DNA of 64,000 nt from Xanthomonas cucurbitae (GCF_002939885.1 NZ_MDED01000003.1:62001-126000), one strand, 5' to 3'; positions 9,487 to 19,080 are shown, counted from the first letter of the stretch. Numbers and translations: made by a program. The notes: generated by a model from the sequence alone, not told the origin.

Positions 9487-11565
9487 ATGCTTCCAGGTTT
9501 CGACGGGCTACGATTCAGCCACTGGCAGGCCGACCTGCGCGAGGACGGCGTGCTCGTGCTCAGCCTTGATCGCCAGGGCGCAGCGGTCAACGCATTTTCG
9601 CAGGAGGTGCTGCTCGAGCTGGGCGCACTGGTGGAACGGCTGGCACTGGACCCGCCCAAGGGCGTGGTGCTGCGCTCGGCCAAGGCCAACGGCTTCATTG
9701 CCGGGGCCGACCTCAAGGAATTCCAGGACTTCGACCGCAAGGGCACGGTCAACGACGCGATCCATCGCGGCCAGCAGGTGTTCCAGAAGCTGGCCGAACT
9801 GCCCTGCCCCACGGTGGCGGCCATCCACGGCTTCTGCATGGGCGGCGGCACCGAGATCGCGCTGGCCTGCCGCTACCGGGTGGCCTCCGACGACGGCAGC
9901 ACCCGCATCGGCCTGCCGGAAACCAAGCTCGGCATCTTCCCCGGCTGGGGCGGCAGCGCCCGCTTGCCGCGCCTGATCGGCGCACCGGCGGCGATGGACC
10001 TGATGCTGACCGGCCGCAGCGTGTCGGCCAAGGCCGCGCGTGCCCTGGGTCTAGTGGACAAGGTCGCCGCACCCCCGGTGCTGGTCGATGTGGCCGCTGC
10101 CCTGGCACTGGCCGGCACCACGCGTTCGCTCAAGCAACGTGCCACCGCCTGGGCCACCAACATCCTGCTGGCGCGCAAGCTGCTGGCCCCGCAACTGCGC
10201 AAGCAGGTCGCGCGCAAGGCGCGCAAGGCGCATTACCCGGCGCCATACGCCTTGATCGACGTGTGGGAACGCGCCGGTGGCGGCGGCATCCAGGCGCGCC
10301 TGGCCGCCGAACGCAAGGCGGTGGTCAAGCTCGCCAGCACCCCGGCCGCACGCAACCTGATCCGCATCTTCTTCCTCACCGAGCGGCTGAAGGCGCTGGG
10401 CGGCAGGGACGCGGAAGGCGCGGCGGCACCGATTCGCCATGTGCATGTGATCGGCGCCGGGGTGATGGGCGGCGATATCGCGGCATGGGCGGCCTACAAG
10501 GGCTTCGAGGTCACCCTGCAGGATCGCGAGCAGCGCTTCATCGACACCGCGCTGGGCCGTGGCGGCGAGCTGTTCGCCAAGCGGGTCAAGGACGAGACCA
10601 AACGCCCGGCGGTGGCTGCACGCCTACGGGGTGATCTGGCCGGTGCCGGGGTGGCGCAGGCGGACCTGGTGATCGAGGCGATCATCGAGAATCCGCAGGC
10701 CAAGCGCGCGCTCTACCAATCGATCGAACCGCAGCTCAAGCCCGATGCGGTGCTGACCACCAACACCTCGTCGATCCCGCTGACCGAGTTGCGCGGCCAG
10801 CTGTTGCGCCCGGCCCAGTTCGCCGGCCTGCACTACTTCAACCCGGTGGCGATGATGCCGCTGGTGGAGATCGTGCAGCACGATGGGCTGGATCCGGCCA
10901 ACGTGGCGCGCCTGGCGGCGTTCTGCAAGGCGCTGGACAAGTTGCCGGTGCCGGTGGCCGGCACTCCCGGCTTCCTGGTCAACCGCGTGCTGTTTCCGTA
11001 CCTGCTGGAAGCGGCCACTGCCTATGCCGACGGCATTCCGGGACCGGTGCTGGACAAGACCGCGGTCACGTTCGGCATGCCGATGGGGCCGATCGAGCTG
11101 ATCGACACCGTGGGCCTGGATGTGGCCGCAGGCGTCGGCGCCGAGCTGGCGCCGTTCCTGCACCTGCCGATTCCAGCCGCACTGGCGACCGTGGACCCCG
11201 GCAAGCGCGGCAAGAAGGATGGACAGGGGTTGTACAAGTGGGAGAACGGACGCGCAGTCAAACCAGAGGTGGCCAGCGGCTACGAAGTGCCGGCCGATCT
11301 GGAAGACCGCCTGGTCCTGCCACTGCTCAACGAAGCGGTGGCTTGCCTGCATGACGGGGTGGTGGCCGATGCGGACCTGCTCGACGCCGGCGTGATCTTC
11401 GGCACCGGCTTCGCCCCGTTCCGCGGCGGCCCGATCCAGCACATCCGCACCGTTGGCGCCGATGCGCTGCTGGCCCGCCTGCAGGCGCTGCATGCCCGCT
11501 ACGGCGAGCGTTTTGCGCCGCGCCCGGGCTGGGACGCGCCGCTGTTGCGCGCGCCGGTGGCCTGA
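9487..11565 (+). CDS. fadJ: Fatty-acid oxidation multifunctional enzyme (enoyl-CoA hydratase / 3-hydroxyacyl-CoA dehydrogenase), FadJ/FadB-like
   Basis: 692 aa from ATG 9487; an ATG at 9445 would add 14 residues. The N-terminal crotonase domain shows GADLKEF, CMGGGTEIALACR and PETKLGIFPGWGG. After a linker, the NAD-binding fold begins with HVIGAGVMGGDIAAW, followed by LHYFNPVAMMPLVEIV with the dehydrogenase histidine, and a C-terminal helical domain (FGMPMGPIELIDTVGLD). It would hydrate enoyl-CoA and oxidise the hydroxyacyl-CoA during beta-oxidation. No thiolase partner gene is adjacent. It stands alone between rpoE and a metal exporter and is followed by a terminator hairpin. Confidence 0.9.
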   Translation: MLPGFDGLRFSHWQADLREDGVLVLSLDRQGAAVNAFSQEVLLELGALVERLALDPPKGVVLRSAKANGFIAGADLKEFQDFDRKGTVNDAIHRGQQVFQKLAELPCPTVAAIHGFCMGGGTEIALACRYRVASDDGSTRIGLPETKLGIFPGWGGSARLPRLIGAPAAMDLMLTGRSVSAKAARALGLVDKVAAPPVLVDVAAALALAGTTRSLKQRATAWATNILLARKLLAPQLRKQVARKARKAHYPAPYALIDVWERAGGGGIQARLAAERKAVVKLASTPAARNLIRIFFLTERLKALGGRDAEGAAAPIRHVHVIGAGVMGGDIAAWAAYKGFEVTLQDREQRFIDTALGRGGELFAKRVKDETKRPAVAARLRGDLAGAGVAQADLVIEAIIENPQAKRALYQSIEPQLKPDAVLTTNTSSIPLTELRGQLLRPAQFAGLHYFNPVAMMPLVEIVQHDGLDPANVARLAAFCKALDKLPVPVAGTPGFLVNRVLFPYLLEAATAYADGIPGPVLDKTAVTFGMPMGPIELIDTVGLDVAAGVGAELAPFLHLPIPAALATVDPGKRGKKDGQGLYKWENGRAVKPEVASGYEVPADLEDRLVLPLLNEAVACLHDGVVADADLLDAGVIFGTGFAPFRGGPIQHIRTVGADALLARLQALHARYGERFAPRPGWDAPLLRAPVA

Positions 11566-11594
11566 ACCCCGGCCCGGTCCGCGCGTCGAAAAAT

Positions 11595-11621
11595 CGCCTG
11601 CCGCAAGAGTGACGGCAGGCG
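11595..11621 (+). terminator. Terminator hairpin after fadJ
   Basis: Perfect nine-base arms CGCCTGCCG / CGGCAGGCG around a nine-base loop, followed by GCTCGGCTTTTGC. It lies 30 bases after the fadJ stop. Confidence 0.7.
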
Positions 11622-11746
11622 GCTCGGCTTTTGCTGTGCACCGACCGGGTGTCGCCTGTGCCGTGCACTCCTGCGCGGCACGCAAGGCCCGACTGGACCG
11701 CCGCCGGCCTGCATGGCACAGCGCTCAGGGACGCACATGCCGGACG

Positions 11747-12712
11747 TCAGTGCGGGTGGCGATGCCCGGCATGCGCGTGACGAGGATGATCGTGCCCCTC
11801 GCTCGCCTGCGCAGACCTGGGCGCGCCGCACGGCGGCGTACCGCAATCGCCGCCCTCCACCTGCAAGGTGACGTGGTCGATGTCGAAACGCACATGCAGC
11901 AACGTGGCGAGCGCATCACGCAACTGGTCCCGATCGGCACGTTCACCGACCACCACATGCGCGGTAAGCGCGGGCGTGCTGGAGGCCAGTGCCCAGACAT
12001 GCAGATCGTGCACGTCCTCAACGCCCGGATGGCTGGCCAGTACCTGCCGCACCTGGGCCAGGTCGATGCCCTTGGGCACGCCTTCCAGCAGCACATTGAT
12101 CGCTTCGCGCAGCAGCACCCAGGTGCGTGGCAGCACCCACAGGCCGATCAGCACGGCCAATACCGGATCGATCCACTGCCAGCCGGTCCAGCGGATCAGC
12201 AAGGCGCCGATGATGACCGCCACCGACCCCAGCATGTCGCTCCACACTTCCAGGTAGGCGCCCTTGACGTTGAGGCTTTCGCCGCTACCGGCATGCAGCA
12301 GCTTCATCGCGACCAGATTAATCACCAGGCCCAACCCGGCGATCAGCAGCATGCCGTTGGAGGAAATGTCCTGCGGCGCGCGAAAGCGTTGTGCGGCTTC
12401 CCACAGGATGTAGGCGCCCACGCCAAACAGCAGCGCGCCATTGGCCAGCGCACCCAGCGCTTCCAGCCGCACATAGCCATAGGTGCGACGCGCATCCGCT
12501 GGACGCCGGCTCAGGCGCACTGCGAGCAACGCGATCATCAAGCCGAGCGTGTCGGTGGCCATGTGCGCCGCATCCGACAGCAAGGCCAGGCTGTTGGACA
12601 CGAAGGCACCGATGACTTCGGCCACCAGGAAGGTAGCCGTCAGACCAAGCGCCCACCACAACGGCGTTTCGTGGCGGATCTCGCTGGGGGCGTGGTTGTG
12701 GTCGTGTCCCAT
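11747..12712 (-). CDS. Cation diffusion facilitator (CzcD/ZitB-type metal exporter)
   Basis: 321 aa with six membrane helices and histidine-rich ends (MGHDHNH at the start, HDHPRHAHAGHRHPH at the end). It exports divalent metal, probably zinc, in exchange for protons. In TM2 the metal site SDAAHMATD supplies D47, H50 and D54. In TM5 the usual HxxxD is ExxxD (E155, D159 in LEVWSDMLGS), which could alter selectivity. The C-terminal cytoplasmic domain carries DVHDLHVWALAS. ATG 12712 is chosen over 12742 because GAGG lies nine bases upstream. Confidence 0.92.
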   Translation of the reverse strand: MGHDHNHAPSEIRHETPLWWALGLTATFLVAEVIGAFVSNSLALLSDAAHMATDTLGLMIALLAVRLSRRPADARRTYGYVRLEALGALANGALLFGVGAYILWEAAQRFRAPQDISSNGMLLIAGLGLVINLVAMKLLHAGSGESLNVKGAYLEVWSDMLGSVAVIIGALLIRWTGWQWIDPVLAVLIGLWVLPRTWVLLREAINVLLEGVPKGIDLAQVRQVLASHPGVEDVHDLHVWALASSTPALTAHVVVGERADRDQLRDALATLLHVRFDIDHVTLQVEGGDCGTPPCGAPRSAQASEGHDHPRHAHAGHRHPH

Positions 12713-13036
12713 GCTGTGCGGCCTCATGCAGTGCGCACACACAGTAGGCGCGTGGGCATGCGGAGACTATTACACCTGTGCGTGATGAAATCACATCACG
12801 TGAGCGCGGCGCCATTGCACTGGCCGGGTAGCACCTTGAAGCGGCTAACAAAGGCACTCGACCACCGTAGCAATGGCAACAGGTACTGACCCCACTGCCT
12901 TCATGGGCGCGTGGAGTGATGTCGTCTTGGCAGTGAAAGTGCTCGAATGAGGCGAGACTAACCAGACCGCGCTTCGTCAGACGGCAACGCTGCATGCACT
13001 GCTTGCAAGCATGCATACCGACCATCTCGACCGGTA
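12713..13036. other. Intergenic region upstream of the metal exporter
   Basis: No convincing gene. Around 12783-12800 there is a short dyad (GTGATGAAATCAC) that could bind a regulator of the exporter, but it does not match a known operator closely. The rest shows no protein-like frame. Confidence 0.4.
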
Positions 13037-13136
13037 CTTGCCCGCCTAGCGTCGCGGGACCTTATGCGGCATGGATGCCGCATAAGCGCCTACAGGGATG
13101 TACTTGCGGCGTGTCCCGCGACGGTAGGCGGGCAAG
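13037..13136. repeat. Nested inverted-repeat element
   Basis: Outer arms of 23 bases at 13037-13059 and 13114-13136 match with a single mismatch (CTTGCCCGCCTAGCGTCGC... against its complement). Inside lies a perfect 11-base palindrome TTATGCGGCAT-GG-ATGCCGCATAA at 13062-13085. The double-palindrome layout suggests a non-coding dispersed repeat (REP/MITE-like). It contains no gene. Confidence 0.7.
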
Positions 13137-13223
13137 GGCCTCGCAGCCAAGCCGCAGATCATCGCTCTGCCCCCTACGCCCCCCGTTCGATCACCTGCAC
13201 GACGGAGGCGAGTGACAACGCCG

Positions 13224-13251
13224 ACGACGCCCACCTGGCGGTGGGCGTCGT
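13224..13251. terminator. Hairpin terminator downstream of mmsB
   Basis: Perfect 12-base arms ACGACGCCCACC / GGTGGGCGTCGT with a TGGC loop, starting 18 bases beyond the mmsB stop. The T-run (GGTTTTAT) lies on the plus strand, so on the mmsB strand it works as a stem without a strong U-tract. It could be bidirectional. Confidence 0.6.
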
Positions 13252-13268
13252 GGTTTTATAAGCCGCTC

Positions 13269-14156
13269 TCAAACCTTGGCGACCAGCTTGACCACACTGG
13301 AAAAATCCAGCGCGCCGTTACCCGCCTGACTATTCATCGCATACAGGTTGCGCGCCAGCTCACCCAGCGGGATCGAGACCCCGGCCTGCACCGCCGATTC
13401 GGCCACCAGCCCCAGATCCTTGAGCATCAGATCATTGCCGAAGCCGCCGCTGTAGCCGCGCGAAGCCGGCGCGTTGGGTAGCACGCCCGGCCAGGGGTTG
13501 CAGACCTCGGTGGCCCAACTGCGGCCGGTACTGACCGCCATCATTTGCGACAGCACGGTTGGATCCAGGCCTTGCGCCACGCCCAGCGCCAGCGCTTCGC
13601 CAGTGGCCGCCATGATGACGCCCAACGCCATGTTGTTGCACAGCTTGGCGACCTGGCCGGCACCGTTGTCGCCAACGTGAAAGATGTTCTTACCCATCAC
13701 CAGCAGCACACCGCGCGCGCGCTCCAGTGCATCGGCAGCACCACCGACGATGAAGGTCAGCGTGCCGGCCACCGCACCAGCGGTGCCGCCGGACACCGGC
13801 GCGTCCAGCATCGCCAACCCGCGCGCGCGCGCGGCGTCGGCCAGCTTGCGCGCGGACACCGGTGCGATGGTGCTGCAGTCGATGACCAGCGCGCCGTCCG
13901 GGATCTGCGCCAGGAGGCCGCCATCGCCCAGGTACAGGCCTTCCACATGGCGGCTGGCCGGCAACATCGAGATGACGATCTCGGCCTCGGCCAGGGTGTC
14001 GTGCGCCGAGCCGGCCACCTGCGCACCGGCGGCCGCAGCGGCGTCCAGCGCGGCGGACACCAGGTCGAACACGCGCACCTGGTGCCCGGCCTTGACCAGG
14101 TTGGCGGCCATCGGGCCACCCATGTTGCCCAGGCCGATAAAGGCGATCTTGCTCAT
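13269..14156 (-). CDS. mmsB: 3-hydroxyisobutyrate dehydrogenase
   Basis: 295 aa, standard for the family. The Rossmann fold opens with IAFIGLGNMGGPMAANL, followed by the substrate motif MLDAPVSGGTAGAVAGTL and the catalytic lysine in GAGQVAKLCNNM. It oxidises 3-hydroxyisobutyrate to methylmalonate semialdehyde with NAD+, the fifth step of valine degradation after transamination. GGAGAG lies nine bases before ATG 14156. It is last in the five-gene operon, with 139 bases between it and the hydrolase gene and a hairpin after it. Confidence 0.95.
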   Translation of the reverse strand: MSKIAFIGLGNMGGPMAANLVKAGHQVRVFDLVSAALDAAAAAGAQVAGSAHDTLAEAEIVISMLPASRHVEGLYLGDGGLLAQIPDGALVIDCSTIAPVSARKLADAARARGLAMLDAPVSGGTAGAVAGTLTFIVGGAADALERARGVLLVMGKNIFHVGDNGAGQVAKLCNNMALGVIMAATGEALALGVAQGLDPTVLSQMMAVSTGRSWATEVCNPWPGVLPNAPASRGYSGGFGNDLMLKDLGLVAESAVQAGVSIPLGELARNLYAMNSQAGNGALDFSSVVKLVAKV

Positions 14157-14295
14157 CGTGTGGCTCTCCAGGTTGGAGCATGCTTCAAAACAAACGGATC
14201 ATGCCCTGGCCTGCAATGAACGCATGGCCGCAGGCATGCAGAATCGCTGTGTCACGCCGTCGCGCCGGCCTGCACGCCACCGCGCATCGCCACGC

Positions 14296-15468
14296 CTAGC
14301 GCCTGCCCAGGTCGGCCAGCGGATGTTGCTCCGCCGGCCAGGGGGCATCGAAGAATCCCGCAGCCCACGCCGCATCGGCCTGGGCCAGCGACGCCGGTTG
14401 CCACTGTGGCTGGCGGTCCTTGTCGATCAGCAGGGCGCGAATGCCTTCGGCAAAATCGCCGTGCGCGGCGGCATGCAGCGCAACCACGTATTCAGTACGA
14501 AACGTCTCGGCCAGCGTGGCGGTGCCGGGATGGCGTTGCAGCTCCCAGGCCAGGCGTACCGAACCGGGCGCACCGGCGGCCAGCGTGGTGCGCGCGGCCT
14601 GCAACCAGGCATCTTCGCTTTGCAGGGCATCGATGGCCGCAACGACCTGTTCCAGCGTGTCGCCGGACACCAACTGCGCGATCAACTCCGCATGCAACTG
14701 CAGCGGGCCGGGTTGCAGCGGCTGTGCAATGCCTTGCAGGAACGCAGCCAGTTGCGTGCGATCCTCCTGCGCATCGCCGCTCCATGCATGCGCGCTCAGG
14801 GCATCGAGCACCGCCGGGTACTGCGCATGTTCCAGCTGCACGTCGGCCAGCCCGGCGTGGATGGCATCGCTGGCATTGAGCACAGCGCCGGTCAATGCCA
14901 GGAACAGGCCGGCGCCCTGCGGCACGCGGCGCAGCAGCCAGCTGCCGCCTACATCCGGAAACAGGCCCACGCTGATCTCGGGCATGGCCAGGCGCGAGCG
15001 CTCGGTGACCACGCGATGGCTGGCGCCGGACATCAGCCCGATGCCGCCGCCCATCACGATGCCATGGCCCCAGCACAGCACCGGCTTGGGATAGGTGTGG
15101 ATACGGTAATCCAGCCGATATTCTTCTTCGAAGAAAGTGGCCGCATGCACGTTGTCCTGCGGCCTGGCGCGCCGCCGCGCAGGTTCGGGCACCGCGTCGC
15201 GATGCGCGCGCATGCTCTGGTAGAGACCATGCAGATCGCCACCGGCACACAAGGCCTTGTCGCCGGCGCCACGCAGCACCACGCAGGCCATCTGCGCGTC
15301 GTCGGCCCAGGCCCGCAACTGCGCATCCAGCAGCCGCGTCATCTCCAGCGACAGCCCATTGAGGGTCTTTGGCGCATTCAAGGTGGCAATGCCGATGCGG
15401 TGCCCATCGGCGCAGTCGCGCTGCTCCAACAGCACCGGCGCATCCTCGCGCGTGCTGGCCTGCGGCAT
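14296..15468 (-). CDS. 3-hydroxyisobutyryl-CoA hydrolase (enoyl-CoA hydratase/isomerase superfamily)
   Basis: 390 aa, longer than ordinary enoyl-CoA hydratases and the right size for HIBYL-CoA hydrolases. Crotonase-fold landmarks are CAGGDLHGLYQ, GIVMGGGIGLMSGASHRVVTE and MPEISVGLFPDVGGS; the last is diagnostic of the hydrolase branch. A C-terminal extension ends AGFFDAPWPAEQHPLADLGRR. It releases CoA from 3-hydroxyisobutyryl-CoA, which prevents loss of carbon as toxic methacrylyl-CoA. ATG 15468 shares one base with the stop of the preceding gene (TGATG), fixing the start although the frame is open further upstream. Confidence 0.92.
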   Translation of the reverse strand: MPQASTREDAPVLLEQRDCADGHRIGIATLNAPKTLNGLSLEMTRLLDAQLRAWADDAQMACVVLRGAGDKALCAGGDLHGLYQSMRAHRDAVPEPARRRARPQDNVHAATFFEEEYRLDYRIHTYPKPVLCWGHGIVMGGGIGLMSGASHRVVTERSRLAMPEISVGLFPDVGGSWLLRRVPQGAGLFLALTGAVLNASDAIHAGLADVQLEHAQYPAVLDALSAHAWSGDAQEDRTQLAAFLQGIAQPLQPGPLQLHAELIAQLVSGDTLEQVVAAIDALQSEDAWLQAARTTLAAGAPGSVRLAWELQRHPGTATLAETFRTEYVVALHAAAHGDFAEGIRALLIDKDRQPQWQPASLAQADAAWAAGFFDAPWPAEQHPLADLGRR

Positions 15469-16265
15469 CAGCGCGCGCTCCAGCGCGGCGCGCGTTTTTC
15501 CAGGAATGCCGCCACGCCCTCGGCCTGGTCGACCTGCTCGAACAAGTCCACAAAGGCCTCGCGCTCGGCCACCAGGGCTGCGGCATGGGTCCCGTTGCGG
15601 GTGGCCTGCACCAACCGCTTGCAAGCGGCGACACTGACCGGACTCTGCTTGCCGGCACGTTGCGCCCAGGCGATCGCCAGCGCGCGTGACTCGCCCTGGC
15701 CGACGACCTCTTCCACCAGCCCGATGCGCTGCGCGGTGGCGGCATCGATGCGCTCGCCGAGCAGGATCATGCGCTTGGCCCAGCCCTCGCCAACCAGCCG
15801 CGGCAGGTTCTGGGTGCCACCGGCACACGGCAGCAGGCCCACGCTGGCTTCCGGCAAGGCGAGCTGCGCGTGCTGTTCGGCGATGCGCAGATCACAGGCC
15901 AGCGCGCATTCCAGTCCGCCACCCATGGCATACCCGTTGATGGCGGCGATCGACACGCCGCGGAACGCACTCAATGCCTCGAAGGCTTCGCCGAAGCGAC
16001 GCGCGGCCTCGCGCGCCACGGCCGGGTCGCTACTAGCGAACTGCTTGAGGTCGGCACCGGCACTGAAGAACTTCTCGCCTTCGCCGGTGATAACCAACGC
16101 ATAGACGCTGCGGTCGGCATCCAGGGCATGTACCAGGTCGCGCAAGGCGGCCAGGCTCTGCACGGCCCAGGTGTTGGCCGGCGGGTTGCTCAGCGTGACG
16201 ATGGCCACGTGGCCATCGCGTTCGACCTGCAGGCCGGTATGTACACGTCCTTCCCATTCGCTCAT
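15468..16265 (-). CDS. Enoyl-CoA hydratase (probable methacrylyl-CoA hydratase)
   Basis: 265 aa crotonase-family enzyme. The oxyanion-hole segments FSAGADLKQF and AMGGGLECALACDLR, and both catalytic glutamates (in GGGLE and LPEASVG), are present. In this operon it should add water to methacrylyl-CoA to make 3-hydroxyisobutyryl-CoA. ATG 16265 overlaps the stop of the acyl-CoA dehydrogenase gene by four bases (ATGA), and its own stop touches the hydrolase start, so the three middle genes are translationally coupled. Substrate is inferred from the neighbours; the fold alone cannot tell it from other short-chain hydratases. Confidence 0.9.
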   Translation of the reverse strand: MSEWEGRVHTGLQVERDGHVAIVTLSNPPANTWAVQSLAALRDLVHALDADRSVYALVITGEGEKFFSAGADLKQFASSDPAVAREAARRFGEAFEALSAFRGVSIAAINGYAMGGGLECALACDLRIAEQHAQLALPEASVGLLPCAGGTQNLPRLVGEGWAKRMILLGERIDAATAQRIGLVEEVVGQGESRALAIAWAQRAGKQSPVSVAACKRLVQATRNGTHAAALVAEREAFVDLFEQVDQAEGVAAFLEKRAPRWSAR

Positions 16266-17443
16266 CGCAATTCCTCCTCGCCGTTGAGCAGATGACGCGC
16301 CACGATCATGCGCATCACTTCGTTGGTGCCTTCCAGGATGCGATGCACGCGGCTGTCGCGCAACAATCGCTCGATTGGATATTCGCGGATATAGCCATAC
16401 CCGCCATGAATCTGCAGTGCCTCGTCACAGATGGAAAAACCGGCATCGGTGGCAAAGCGCTTGGCCATCGCGCACCACACCGTGGCGTCGCGACTGCCGG
16501 CGTCGAGTTTGCGTGCGGCGGTATGCACCATCTGCCGCGCGGCCACCAGTTGCGTGGCCATGTCGGCCAGCTTGAACTGTAGCGCCTGGAAATCGGCCAG
16601 TTTCTTGCCGAACTGGCGTCGCTCGCCCATGTAGCGGCGCGCGGCATCCAGCGCGCCCTGCGCGGCACCCAGCGAACAGGCGGCGATATTGATGCGGCCG
16701 CCATCCAGCGCCTTCATCGCGATCTTGAAGCCTTCTCCCTCCCGGCCGAGCAGGTTGCCCGCCGGAATGCGCACATCGGCGAAGGTCACCCCGCGCGTGG
16801 GCTGGCTGTTCCAGCCCATCTTCTCTTCCTTGCGGCCGTAGCCGATGCCGGGCGCGTCGGCCGGCACCACGAAGGCGCTGATGCCGCGCGCGCCGTCTTC
16901 GCCGGTGCGCGCCATCACCACCAGCACATCGGTAGCGCCCGCGCCGGAAATGAAGGCCTTGCTGCCGTTGAGCACGTAGCTGTCGCCATCGCGCTGCGCG
17001 CGGGTCTTCAGCGATGCCGCGTCCGAGCCACTGCCCGGTTCGGTCAGGCAGTACGAGCCCAGCTTGGCGCCGCTGGTCATCACCTGGCCCCACTGCGCGC
17101 GCACCGCATCGCTGCCATAGCTGGCGATCAGCCAGGTGGCCATGTTGTGGATGCTGATGAAGGCCGAGGTGGAGGGATCCACCGTGGCGAGCTCCTCGAA
17201 CACCACGGCCGCATCCAGCCGGCGCAGGCCCAGGCCACCCACGCCCTCGTCGGTATACAAACCGCAGAAGCCGAGGTCTGCGGCCTTGGCGATGGCCTCG
17301 CGCGGGAAGTGCCCTTCCGCGTCCCATCGCGCGGCGTGCGGCGCCAGTTCCTTGTCGGCAAAGTCGCGTGCGGCGGCGCGGAAGGCCTGCTGCTCGTCGT
17401 TCAGATCGGCCGTGTTGGGATGGAGCTGGATGGCTGCGTTCAT
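16262..17443 (-). CDS. Acyl-CoA dehydrogenase (probable isobutyryl-CoA dehydrogenase)
   Basis: 393 aa flavoprotein, typical length. FAD/substrate motifs are YCLTEPGSGSDAASL and the C-terminal QIHGGYGYIREYPIERLLRD; the catalytic base is E371 in HRILEGTNEVMR. It would convert isobutyryl-CoA to methacrylyl-CoA, passing electrons to ETF. ATG 17443 sits 10 bases after the mmsA stop; an in-frame ATG at 17485 would overlap mmsA by 32 bases and add a Ser/Pro-rich stretch not expected in the family. Isobutyryl specificity is inferred from the valine operon. Confidence 0.92.
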   Translation of the reverse strand: MNAAIQLHPNTADLNDEQQAFRAAARDFADKELAPHAARWDAEGHFPREAIAKAADLGFCGLYTDEGVGGLGLRRLDAAVVFEELATVDPSTSAFISIHNMATWLIASYGSDAVRAQWGQVMTSGAKLGSYCLTEPGSGSDAASLKTRAQRDGDSYVLNGSKAFISGAGATDVLVVMARTGEDGARGISAFVVPADAPGIGYGRKEEKMGWNSQPTRGVTFADVRIPAGNLLGREGEGFKIAMKALDGGRINIAACSLGAAQGALDAARRYMGERRQFGKKLADFQALQFKLADMATQLVAARQMVHTAARKLDAGSRDATVWCAMAKRFATDAGFSICDEALQIHGGYGYIREYPIERLLRDSRVHRILEGTNEVMRMIVARHLLNGEEELR

Positions 17444-17453
17444 GGCGATCGGC

Positions 17454-18959
17454 TCACTTGAGGGAGATGGTGGTGTTGACGCCATGGCTCAGCGTCTGGT
17501 CGTCGAACCAGCGCGCGGTCACGGTCTTGGTCTGGGTGTAGAACATCACCACCTGCTTGCCATACGGGCCGAGGTCGCCGAGCTTGGAGGCGCGCGAGCC
17601 GGTGAAGGAAAACAGCGGTACCGGCACGGGAATCGGCACGTTGATGCCGACCTGTCCCACGTCGATGTCTTCCTGGAAACGCCGCGCCGCCGCGCCGGAC
17701 TGGGTGAACAGCGCGGTGCCATTGCCGTTGGGATTGGCGTTGACCAAGGCGATGGCTTCGTCGAGCGTCTCGGCGCCCAGGATCACCAGCACCGGCCCGA
17801 AGATCTCTTCGTCGTAGATGCGCATGCCCGGCCTGACCCCGGAAAAGATCGTCGGGCCGACGAAGTTGCCCTGCTCGAAACCCGGCACGGCCGGCGCACG
17901 CCCGTCCAGTTCCAGCGTGGCGCCCTGCTCCACGCCCGAGGCGATCAGCGCTTCCACGCGCGTACGCGCGGCGCAGGAAATCAGCGGACCGACATCGGTG
18001 CCAGCGGCGTTGCCGGCACCGAGCTTCAGGCTCCTGGCCTTGCTGACCAGCGCCGGAATCCACTGCCGCGCCTCACCCACCAGCACCAGCGTGGAGGCGG
18101 CCATGCAACGCTGCCCGGCGGCACCGAATGCAGCACCGACCATCGCATTGAGCGTCTGCTCCTGGTTGGCATCCGGCAGCACCACGGCGTGGTTCTTGGC
18201 GCCCATCATGCATTGCACGCGCTTGCCGGCCAGCGATGCGCGACGATAGACGTGCGTGCCCACCTTGGTGGAGCCGACGAACGACAGCGCCTTGATCTCC
18301 GGGTGATCGCACAGCGCGTTGACCACCGCTTCGCCCCCGTGCACCACGTTGAGCACGCCCTTGGGAATGCCGGCCTCCAGGGCCAACTCCACCAGCCGCA
18401 TGGTCACCATCGGGTCCTGCTCGGACGGCTTGAGCACGAAGGTGTTGCCGGTGGCAATGGCCATCGGGAACATCCATAGCGGAATCATCGCCGGGAAATT
18501 GAACGGGGTAATGCCCGCACACACGCCCAGCGGCTGCAGCAGGCTGTAGGTATCCACGCCGGTGGCGACATTGTTGGCCAGCTCGCCCAGTTGCAGGTTG
18601 CCGATGGCCGCGGCGTGCTCCACCACTTCCAGCCCACGGAACACATCGCCTTCGGCATCGGCCAGGGTCTTGCCCTGCTCGGCGCTGAGCAGCGCGGCCA
18701 GTTCGGGCATGTGTTCGCGGATCAGCTGCTGGTACTTGAGAAAGATGCGCGCACGGGTGCCGATCGGCGTCTTGCGCCAAGTGACGAAGGCACGGCTGGC
18801 AGCGGCAACGGCGGCATCGACTTCGGCAATGGTGGCGAATGGCACCTGCGCCAGCACGGCCTGGTCGGCCGGGTTGACCACGTCCTGCCACTGGTCGCTG
18901 GCCGACACCACCATTTCACCATCGATCAACAAGGACACGCGGGGGACGGATTGGCTCAT
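17454..18959 (-). CDS. mmsA: Methylmalonate-semialdehyde dehydrogenase (acylating)
   Basis: 501 aa CoA-acylating aldehyde dehydrogenase. The cofactor fold shows [19 protein letters not shown] and [10 protein letters not shown]; the catalytic cysteine is C285 in AGQRCMAAS, and EIFGPVL is present near the C-terminus. It makes propionyl-CoA from methylmalonate semialdehyde, the last step of valine catabolism, and can also serve myo-inositol degradation. It is first in the operon and divergent from the XRE/acyl-CoA regulator, with a TGCGAA direct-repeat site at 19006-19020. ATG 18959 is preferred to the GTG just before it. Confidence 0.95.
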   Translation of the reverse strand: MSQSVPRVSLLIDGEMVVSASDQWQDVVNPADQAVLAQVPFATIAEVDAAVAAASRAFVTWRKTPIGTRARIFLKYQQLIREHMPELAALLSAEQGKTLADAEGDVFRGLEVVEHAAAIGNLQLGELANNVATGVDTYSLLQPLGVCAGITPFNFPAMIPLWMFPMAIATGNTFVLKPSEQDPMVTMRLVELALEAGIPKGVLNVVHGGEAVVNALCDHPEIKALSFVGSTKVGTHVYRRASLAGKRVQCMMGAKNHAVVLPDANQEQTLNAMVGAAFGAAGQRCMAASTLVLVGEARQWIPALVSKARSLKLGAGNAAGTDVGPLISCAARTRVEALIASGVEQGATLELDGRAPAVPGFEQGNFVGPTIFSGVRPGMRIYDEEIFGPVLVILGAETLDEAIALVNANPNGNGTALFTQSGAAARRFQEDIDVGQVGINVPIPVPVPLFSFTGSRASKLGDLGPYGKQVVMFYTQTKTVTARWFDDQTLSHGVNTTISLK

Positions 18960-19005
18960 CACGGGGCTCGCTCACAGGGGGCATCGGGCCACGCTGGCCC
19001 AGTGC

Positions 19006-19020
19006 TTCGCATTGTTCGCA
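19006..19020 (-). promoter_or_regulatory. TGCGAA-N3-TGCGAA site upstream of mmsA
   Basis: Read on the mmsA strand the sequence is TGCGAACAATGCGAA: two TGCGAA half-sites in direct orientation with a three-base gap. It lies 47 bases before the mmsA start. An identical arrangement recurs at 19081-19095 on the other strand. It probably binds the regulator encoded next door. Confidence 0.65.
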
Positions 19021-19080
19021 TCACAAACCGGCATTCCCAGCATTCGACTGCTTAATCACGCTAAGCTCCCCGCAGAATCT

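Noticed and set aside
12778-12800. Possible Clp/CRP site (GTGAT...ATCAC)
   Set aside because: The spacing between half-sites is one base short of TGTGA-N6-TCACA and the outer bases do not fit.
15469-15828. Longer start for the hydrolase gene
   Set aside because: It would lie inside the coupled enoyl-CoA hydratase gene; the TGATG junction at 15468 gives the family-like start.
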